Source: Akkermansia muciniphila (GTDB lineage Bacteria; Verrucomicrobiota; Verrucomicrobiia; Limisphaerales; UBA9464). From it: a DNA stretch of 10,894 nucleotides. Shown one piece after another: positions 6,454 through 10,894 of this stretch (positions are counted from its first letter, which is position 1; each line of letters starts with the position of its first letter). Below the pieces are notes generated by a model that worked only from the letters and a program-made list of their open reading frames with translations, had not been told where the DNA came from and did not search any database. Where the stretch lies: positions 1 to 10,894 of the forward strand of contig CAMCFL010000057.1 in NCBI GenBank assembly GCA_945873715.1, in the 5' to 3' direction. A program made the position numbers and the translations under genes.

Positions 6454-6480
6454 AATCGGGCGGGGGACGTGCGTGGGCCG
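6437..6480 (+). repeat. 44-base inverted repeat, left copy
   Basis: This stretch, running into GTGCGTGGGCCG, pairs with the reverse complement of 9563-9606 at 39 of 44 positions by hand comparison. It overlaps the right half of hairpin repeat copy 1. The two copies face each other across the GH92 block. Confidence 0.7.
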
Positions 6481-6499
6481 GATCGCGTTCGAATGGAGG

Positions 6500-8905
6500 T
6501 CAGAGTCTCCTGACGTCGTCTCCTACGGGTAGGCGACGAGGAACGCCTGAATCCGGTTCCGCGGCCATCTCGAATTTGAGGACTCCGCCCGAGACAATCT
6601 CGGAGTGTTTGATCCAGCGTCGGTCCAGAGGCACGCCCCGGAGCGATACCGAGCGGACATAGACATTCCCGGGGGCCTGATTCTCCGCGAGGATGACCAG
6701 AGGTTGATCTTTCAACCGCACCTCGGCCCGGGCGAAGAGCGGCGAACCCAGTTGATAACGGTCCGATCCGGCCACCGGATAAAGTCCGAGCGCGCTCAAG
6801 ACGTACCAAGCGGACAGCGTGCCGCCGTCGTCGTTGCCATCGAGACCGGCGTATCCGGTGCCGTACTTGTTTTCCAGGATCCAACGCACCCACTTCTGGG
6901 TGAGATCGGGGCGGCCGGCGTCGTTGAACAGGTAGGCCGCGTGGAGGTCCGGTTGATTTCCGTGCCAGTAATGGGAGCCGGGCGTCCAGTCGCCGAGGGA
7001 GCGATCCGACTGACGGAAGAAGTCGTCCAATTCCGATACGAACGCTTCAGCCGATGGGAATAGGGAGATCAGGCCAGGCGCGTCGTGGGGTGCGCACCAT
7101 CGCCATTGGCGGGCGCTGCCTTCGACGTAGTCCCGGGTCAACTTCCCTTCCCGGTCGAGGTAGGTCAGGAGGAGCGGTTTGAATGGCACGGGGAATCGGC
7201 CGGCGGTATCCCGGGGTTGGAAATGCTGGGTCTCCGGATTCCAGAGCTTGCGATAGGATTGCCCGCGATCCCGGAAGCGCTGAGCGTCGTCGGCGTGTCC
7301 CAGCGATTCCGCGAGCAGGGCGATGGAATGGTCGGCCCAGGCGTATTCCAACGTTCGCGCCACGGATCGATCGACCCGGTCGGTGGGGCAGTAGCCGTAT
7401 TGCAGGTAGTCGTCGATCCCAGCCCGTCCCGAGAAGGCGGCACCCGGCGGGGTCGGAGCCAGTGCCGTCCGAAGCATGGCCTGATAGGCCCTCTCGACGT
7501 CGAAATCCCGGACACCGCGCAACCAGGAGTCGGCGATGACGATGTCGGCGGGGGTGCCGAACATGGAGTTGGCGTAGCCGTGGCCGGAAGGCCAGCGCGG
7601 GAGCCATCCGCCGTCCTGGCTCATGCGCACGAGCGAACGGCAAATGTCCCGTTGTTCGTCCGGCGCAATCAGGCAGAGCAGGGGATGCACCGTGCGGAAC
7701 GTGTCCCAGAGCGAGAGATCGGTGTAGTAGTGGAAGCCCTCGGCCCGATGCACCCGATGATCCAGTCCGACGTACCGTCCGTCCGCGTCGCTGAACAGGG
7801 TGGGCATCTGGAACACGCGTCCAAGCGCGGTATGGAAGATCCGTCGTTGAGCTTCCGTTCCGCCTTCCAGTCGGATGGAGCCGAGCCTTTCTTCCCAGGC
7901 GGCCTGGGCCAGGGCCAGCGCCGCATCAAAGTCCCTGCCGCTCATCTCCGCCTCCAGATTTCCCCGGGCACTGGCGAGATCCACATGGGAGATCGCCACC
8001 TGGAGTTCGAGGGTCTGCGGCAGTGGGCTGGGTGCGAAGCGGAGTTGGACTCCTGCCGTGTCGCCGCCGGCTTCGGCCTGGTTCTGGACGAGCCTGCCAT
8101 CGCTCCAGGTGCTGAACCCGGCGAAGACCCGGTTGCACCGCGCAACGAAATGGACGGTGAGTCCCCCATATCGGCCGGCGAACGAGCCGAAGGTGTGCAC
8201 CGATCCTTCGAGCTCACGTCCCTCTGGCAGCACGCGGACCTTCGCCAAGGTGCTCCGGCGTCCGCCGAGGGCATTGGCCACGTCGAGGATCAGATGGGGA
8301 GTGCGGCCAGCCTCGAAGGTGTATCGGTGCACGCCGACGCGGCGGGTCGCGGTCAGTTCGGCCAGGATCCCTGGGTTGGGCAGGCGGACCGCATAATATC
8401 CGGGAAAAGCCCGTTCGTCCCGATGGGAGAAGGTCTCGGATGGGCCCGAACCCCGATGCTTGAGGGAGACGGATTCCACGGAGGGGAGAACCAGAAAGTG
8501 TCCGCCGTCGGTCGCACCGGTGCCATTGAGACGGGTGTGACTGAACCCCAGCAGTTGTTCGTCGCCGTAGAAGTATCCGGAGGTGTTGAGCGCCCGACGG
8601 CCAAAGACCAGTGAAGTGGTTTCGGGGCCGAGCCGAACCATGCCGAAGGGCGACATGGCCCCCGGAAAATTGTTGCCGCACATCCAGGGATAGCCGCCGG
8701 TGCCGAGGAACGGATCCATCCACTGCCCCCGTTCTCCGGGCTGGGGCTGGGTTTGCAGCGTGCCGGGGCCGGCACCGACGATCGATCGATACTTCCAGAG
8801 CCATGCGCCGATGAGGATGCCGGCCAGAGCCAGGACGGTCGCCGTCAGCGCGAGGATCCACTTCAGGAGGAGCCAGACCCGGCTTGGCTTTGCATGGTTC
8901 GTCAT
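6500..8905 (-). CDS. Glycoside hydrolase family 92 (exo-alpha-mannosidase), membrane-anchored
   Basis: These 801 residues make a full-length GH92 enzyme, which removes alpha-linked mannose with inversion in a Ca-dependent way. Residues about 11-33 are one hydrophobic segment without a lipobox, so the enzyme is probably anchored and faces the periplasm. Family blocks follow in order: DPFLGTGG and GAMSPFGMVRLGP, GFSHTRLNGTGATDGGHF, HYYTDLSLWDTFRT, YVEGSARQWRWCAPHD with Glu595, HGNQPDLHAAYLF (648-660), and GLDGNDDGGTLSAWYVLSALGLYPV with Asp692/Asp693. The Glu and the GNDD aspartates match, as far as I recall, the acid and base sites of characterised GH92 enzymes. I chose the ATG at 8905, not 8971, because it gives a clean anchor and forms an ATGA overlap with the upstream gene. 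About 12 C-terminal residues (RRLPVGDDVRRL) come from an inserted repeat. The substrate may be host or environmental mannan or N-glycan; linkage cannot be told. Confidence 0.93.
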   Translation of the reverse strand: MTNHAKPSRVWLLLKWILALTATVLALAGILIGAWLWKYRSIVGAGPGTLQTQPQPGERGQWMDPFLGTGGYPWMCGNNFPGAMSPFGMVRLGPETTSLVFGRRALNTSGYFYGDEQLLGFSHTRLNGTGATDGGHFLVLPSVESVSLKHRGSGPSETFSHRDERAFPGYYAVRLPNPGILAELTATRRVGVHRYTFEAGRTPHLILDVANALGGRRSTLAKVRVLPEGRELEGSVHTFGSFAGRYGGLTVHFVARCNRVFAGFSTWSDGRLVQNQAEAGGDTAGVQLRFAPSPLPQTLELQVAISHVDLASARGNLEAEMSGRDFDAALALAQAAWEERLGSIRLEGGTEAQRRIFHTALGRVFQMPTLFSDADGRYVGLDHRVHRAEGFHYYTDLSLWDTFRTVHPLLCLIAPDEQRDICRSLVRMSQDGGWLPRWPSGHGYANSMFGTPADIVIADSWLRGVRDFDVERAYQAMLRTALAPTPPGAAFSGRAGIDDYLQYGYCPTDRVDRSVARTLEYAWADHSIALLAESLGHADDAQRFRDRGQSYRKLWNPETQHFQPRDTAGRFPVPFKPLLLTYLDREGKLTRDYVEGSARQWRWCAPHDAPGLISLFPSAEAFVSELDDFFRQSDRSLGDWTPGSHYWHGNQPDLHAAYLFNDAGRPDLTQKWVRWILENKYGTGYAGLDGNDDGGTLSAWYVLSALGLYPVAGSDRYQLGSPLFARAEVRLKDQPLVILAENQAPGNVYVRSVSLRGVPLDRRWIKHSEIVSGGVLKFEMAAEPDSGVPRRLPVGDDVRRL
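6502..6540. repeat. Hairpin repeat family 2, copy 2 (inside the GH92 3' end)
   Basis: The first 26 bases equal copy 1; a GG loop then replaces its tighter centre, and the complementary arm GTAGGCGACGAG follows. The GH92 stop codon (TGA, 6502-6500) touches the left edge of the repeat, so the last residues of the enzyme are coded by the repeat. Confidence 0.75.
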
Positions 8906-9342
8906 GGCGTCGGACGGAATCGGAACAGGGCCGCATCGAGCCCGCTTCCGGTTCGATGGATCCGGAACCATCCATTCGTCAGCAGGGGCGGCGGAATCAA
9001 CGGGTCGATGACCAGGCCCAACTCCGCCTCGCGGGTCTCGGTCATGGGTGGGCCCGGAGGTTCGAAGAAGGGGCTCACGGATCGGTTCGTCGTGGTGCTT
9101 GAACCCACGAACCGGGTTCCGGGCGCTGGCGCCAGATAACGTCGGATCCCGTTTCGCGACCCCTGAGCGAGCTCGGTGGACAGGACCGGATCGATGCGGC
9201 GGTCACGATCCAGATCGAGTGGACCGGTGACATTTCGCTGGATGAAGATGACCCCTCCGAAGGGCTCGGGCAGGAGCTCCGGCATGGACGAGAAGCTCTG
9301 TGCCAGGGTCCGGACCCAACCTGGGCAGCGCAGGAGCTTCAT
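8902..9342 (-). CDS. Hypothetical protein translationally coupled to GH92
   Basis: From the ATG at 9342 the product has 146 residues and resembles no family I know. It has no clear signal peptide or membrane segment. Visible features are a hydrophobic patch PFGGVIFIQRN (about 28-38), a DLDRDRRIDP stretch (about 43-52) resembling a calcium-binding loop, and a proline-rich part FFEPPGPP. Its TGA overlaps the GH92 ATG (ATGA, 8902-8905), the best sign that it is real and co-translated. The N-terminus does not look like a natural start, since it lacks a Shine-Dalgarno site and a leader. The frame stays open upstream to 9615 through a palindromic repeat, so the gene may be the 3' remnant of a longer one cut by repeat insertion. 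I cannot assign a function. Confidence 0.5.
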   Translation of the reverse strand: MKLLRCPGWVRTLAQSFSSMPELLPEPFGGVIFIQRNVTGPLDLDRDRRIDPVLSTELAQGSRNGIRRYLAPAPGTRFVGSSTTTNRSVSPFFEPPGPPMTETREAELGLVIDPLIPPPLLTNGWFRIHRTGSGLDAALFRFRPTP

Positions 9343-9462
9343 CTGGGGAGGGAGGGGCGGTGAATTGCGGGTGTTTAAGGGTCTTGTGAGACCGAGCGCG
9401 GGTTTCGGCAATAGGTCTTTCGAAGGAGACCCTGACCTCCATCCGGAAGCGACGCGGCCCAA

Positions 9463-9561
9463 GGGGCATCTTGAGTTGGTTGTCCCCGTTGTAGCGGGCG
9501 CTCTCACATCGCCGCCTGAGGGCAGGCGGCCTACATCCATGACAAACTCAAGTGGCACCCC
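9463..9561. repeat. Palindromic intergenic repeat, copy B (one internal hairpin)
   Basis: This is a copy of the element at 5550-5678 in the same orientation. It begins GGGGCATCTTGAGTTGGTTG, carries the hairpin GCCGCCTG-AGGG-CAGGCGGC, and ends ATCCATGACAAACTCAAG. The first hairpin of copy A is reduced to a half-arm (GCGGGCG) here. Shared blocks differ by only a few bases. Confidence 0.75.
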
Positions 9562-9562
9562 G

Positions 9563-9606
9563 CGGCCCACGCACGTTCCGCGCCCGATGGAAGTGAGTCT
9601 CGTGAC
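9563..9606 (-). repeat. 44-base inverted repeat, right copy
   Basis: The reverse complement of this stretch matches 6437-6480 at 39 of 44 positions. A looser relative of part of it recurs in direct orientation at 9656-9683 (GCACCCCGGCCCACCCACG against GCACCCCGCGGCCCACGCACG at 9555). Together with copy B and the 26-base core at 9717, it makes 9463-9745 a cluster of repeat fragments with no gene in it. Confidence 0.7.
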
Positions 9607-9716
9607 AGGCGTCACAGGCTCTTACAGGTGGGGGAGACCCTCACTCCATGGGGACGCACCCCGGCCCACCCACGCTCCCCGCCACTGCCAGAATGAGCCT
9701 GCTTCCGTCGGCACCT

Positions 9717-9742
9717 CGTAGGAGACGACGTCAGGAGACTCT
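9717..9742 (-). repeat. Hairpin repeat family 2, copy 3 (half element, inverted)
   Basis: This is the exact reverse complement of 6400-6425 and 6502-6527 over 26 bases. Only one arm is present; the complementary arm that makes a hairpin in the other two copies is missing. It lies 42 bases past the stop of the methyltransferase gene. Confidence 0.75.
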
Positions 9743-9784
9743 GTTCTTCAGGGCGAGCATTGCCTCGCGTCGGCGCGGGAAACC

Positions 9785-10894
9785 TCACTCTACCCGCGCG
9801 TACAACGCCTTCAGATACCGGGCCTCGGCGAATCCAGCGGGATGGTCGGGGGCGTGCCCCGTGGTCTCCAACTCGGCCCAGCGACGTCCGTCGGCCCGCA
9901 GCGATGTCCGCACCGCCGTGAAGAATTCCTCCTCGCTGACATGCGCCGAGCACGAGGCGGTCAGCAGCAATCCGCCCGACCGGACCCGGTCCATGCCCAG
10001 TCGGGTGAGTCGATGGTAGGCCTGGATGGCACCGGCGCGTTCGGTCTCGCGTTTGGCGAGCGACGGCGGATCCAGGATCACCGTGTCGTAGGCTTCCCTT
10101 GGCGCGCGCGACAACCACTCGAAGGCGTCGGCCTGCACCTGGTGATGGGTCGCCGCGGCAATGCGGGGATGATCGCGGTTGAGGGCGAAGTTGCGTCGGG
10201 CCGAGGTCAGGGCATGCGGGCTCATGTCGAGGTCGGTGACCGACCGGGCTCCGCCACGAGCCGCATGCACGGAGAAGCCCCCGGAGAAGCTGAAGACGTT
10301 GAGGACATCCCCGCCGCATGCCAGCGCCCCGATGCGGCGGCGGTTGTCCCGTTGGTCGAGGAAAAACCCGGTCTTCTGCCCCTGGACCACGTCGGATTCA
10401 AAGCGCAATCCGTCTTCGAGGAAGACGACGGAGGGGGCGGCATCGTTGCCGAGCAGGTTGCCGCCATCGGCGCAGGGCACCTGGGCGCGGAACGCTCCCA
10501 GATTGCGGCTCATGCGCAGGACGATCCGGTCGGGTTGCAGCAGTTCGCGCAGAAAGGCGATGAGGCTCAAACCGGCGAGCGGGAACACGTCGCCGGGTGC
10601 GGGCTTCAAGCAGGGCAGCCAGGCCGGCGTATAGATCTTCAGCACGAGGCACGCGCCATAACGGTCGAGGACCAGCCCGGGGAAGCCGTCGGATTCCCCG
10701 TTGATCAGCCGGTAGCCATTGGTCTGATCATCGAAATGCGGGCGGCGCCGTTCGAAAGCGGCCTGCAACCGCGCCCGCCACCAATCAGCATTCAACGTGA
10801 CCGGATCGCCCTTGTGCAGGACGCGCACCACCAGCGGCGAATCCGGGTCGTAGAGGCCGATGGCGAGGAACCGGTCGTTGCGGTCGTAGATGAC
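9785..10894 (-). CDS. Class I SAM-dependent rRNA methyltransferase, RlmI-type (5' end outside window)
   Basis: The frame is open from the window edge (10894) to the TGA at 9787-9785, giving 369 visible residues. The first, VIYDRNDRFLAIGLYDPDSP, lie upstream of the GTG at 10831 and match the family, so the gene begins outside the window. Family blocks in order: NGESDGFPGLVLDRYG, the GQKTGFFLDQRDNR motif, SAM-binding motif I in LNVFSFSGGFSVHAARGG, DLDMSPHAL, catalytic motif IV ILDPPSLAK, LLTASCSAHVS with a cysteine fitting 5-methylcytosine chemistry, and HPAGFAEARYLKALYARV at the end. RlmI methylates a cytosine of 23S rRNA; this homologue should be a cytoplasmic RNA m5C methyltransferase, but its exact target is not deducible. 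An N-terminal PUA domain, usual in the family, would lie outside the window. Confidence 0.93.
   Translation of the reverse strand, partial: VIYDRNDRFLAIGLYDPDSPLVVRVLHKGDPVTLNADWWRARLQAAFERRRPHFDDQTNGYRLINGESDGFPGLVLDRYGACLVLKIYTPAWLPCLKPAPGDVFPLAGLSLIAFLRELLQPDRIVLRMSRNLGAFRAQVPCADGGNLLGNDAAPSVVFLEDGLRFESDVVQGQKTGFFLDQRDNRRRIGALACGGDVLNVFSFSGGFSVHAARGGARSVTDLDMSPHALTSARRNFALNRDHPRIAAATHHQVQADAFEWLSRAPREAYDTVILDPPSLAKRETERAGAIQAYHRLTRLGMDRVRSGGLLLTASCSAHVSEEEFFTAVRTSLRADGRRWAELETTGHAPDHPAGFAEARYLKALYARVE

Noticed and set aside
6394..6540. CRISPR array suggested by two closely spaced identical repeats
   Set aside because: Only two units, each itself a long hairpin, with no regular spacers and no cas genes; a third copy is inverted 3 kb away.
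7085..8614. 509-codon plus-strand ORF antisense to GH92
   Set aside because: The minus strand encodes a complete GH92 enzyme with all family motifs; the antisense product resembles nothing and mirrors its third-position bias.
8902..9615. 237-residue version of the ORF upstream of GH92
   Set aside because: The first 90 residues read through repeat copy B and repeat fragments; only the part after 9342 looks like ordinary coding sequence.

Overview
The window is GC-rich and densely coded. It looks like chromosomal DNA from a Gram-negative bacterium, probably of the PVC group (Verrucomicrobiota, perhaps Limisphaerales-like). This rests on the gene mix (PQQ-type propeller, GH92 mannosidase, an outer-membrane barrel), on the near absence of Shine-Dalgarno sites, and on GC-rich palindromic intergenic repeats. 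The taxonomic call is inference; no rRNA or tRNA gene is present.

Layout. At 1-933 (+) is the 3' part of a PQQ-like beta-propeller gene. Convergent with it, five tightly packed minus-strand genes run from 5493 down to 956: an outer-membrane beta-barrel protein, a metal-binding lipoprotein-like or periplasmic solute-binding protein (SitA type), an ABC ATPase (SitB type) and two permeases (SitC and SitD types). The last four keep the sitABCD/yfeABCD order, with ATGA and GTGA overlaps at two junctions and gaps of 3 and 16 bases at the others. Upstream of the barrel gene, in the opposite direction, lies mntR (6001-6390, +). Its product keeps all six manganese ligands of the MntR family. A palindrome TGTAGC-CTAA-GCTACA sits immediately before the barrel start codon and resembles the operator of E. 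coli-type MntR. Together these form a self-contained manganese uptake and sensing locus: outer-membrane passage (candidate), periplasmic capture, inner-membrane import and Mn-dependent repression.

From 6394 to 9745 is a second block: a membrane-anchored GH92 alpha-mannosidase (8905-6500, -) and a small hypothetical gene ATGA-coupled upstream of it (9342-8902, -). The block is bracketed by inverted copies of palindromic repeats, and the GH92 reading frame ends inside one of them. At the right edge (9785-10894, -) is an RlmI-type SAM-dependent rRNA methyltransferase, cut by the window end.

Two repeat families fill the intergenic spaces: a roughly 100-130 bp element with internal GC hairpins (5550-5678 and 9463-9561), and a hairpin element with a 26-base core present three times without change (6400, 6502 and, inverted, 9717).
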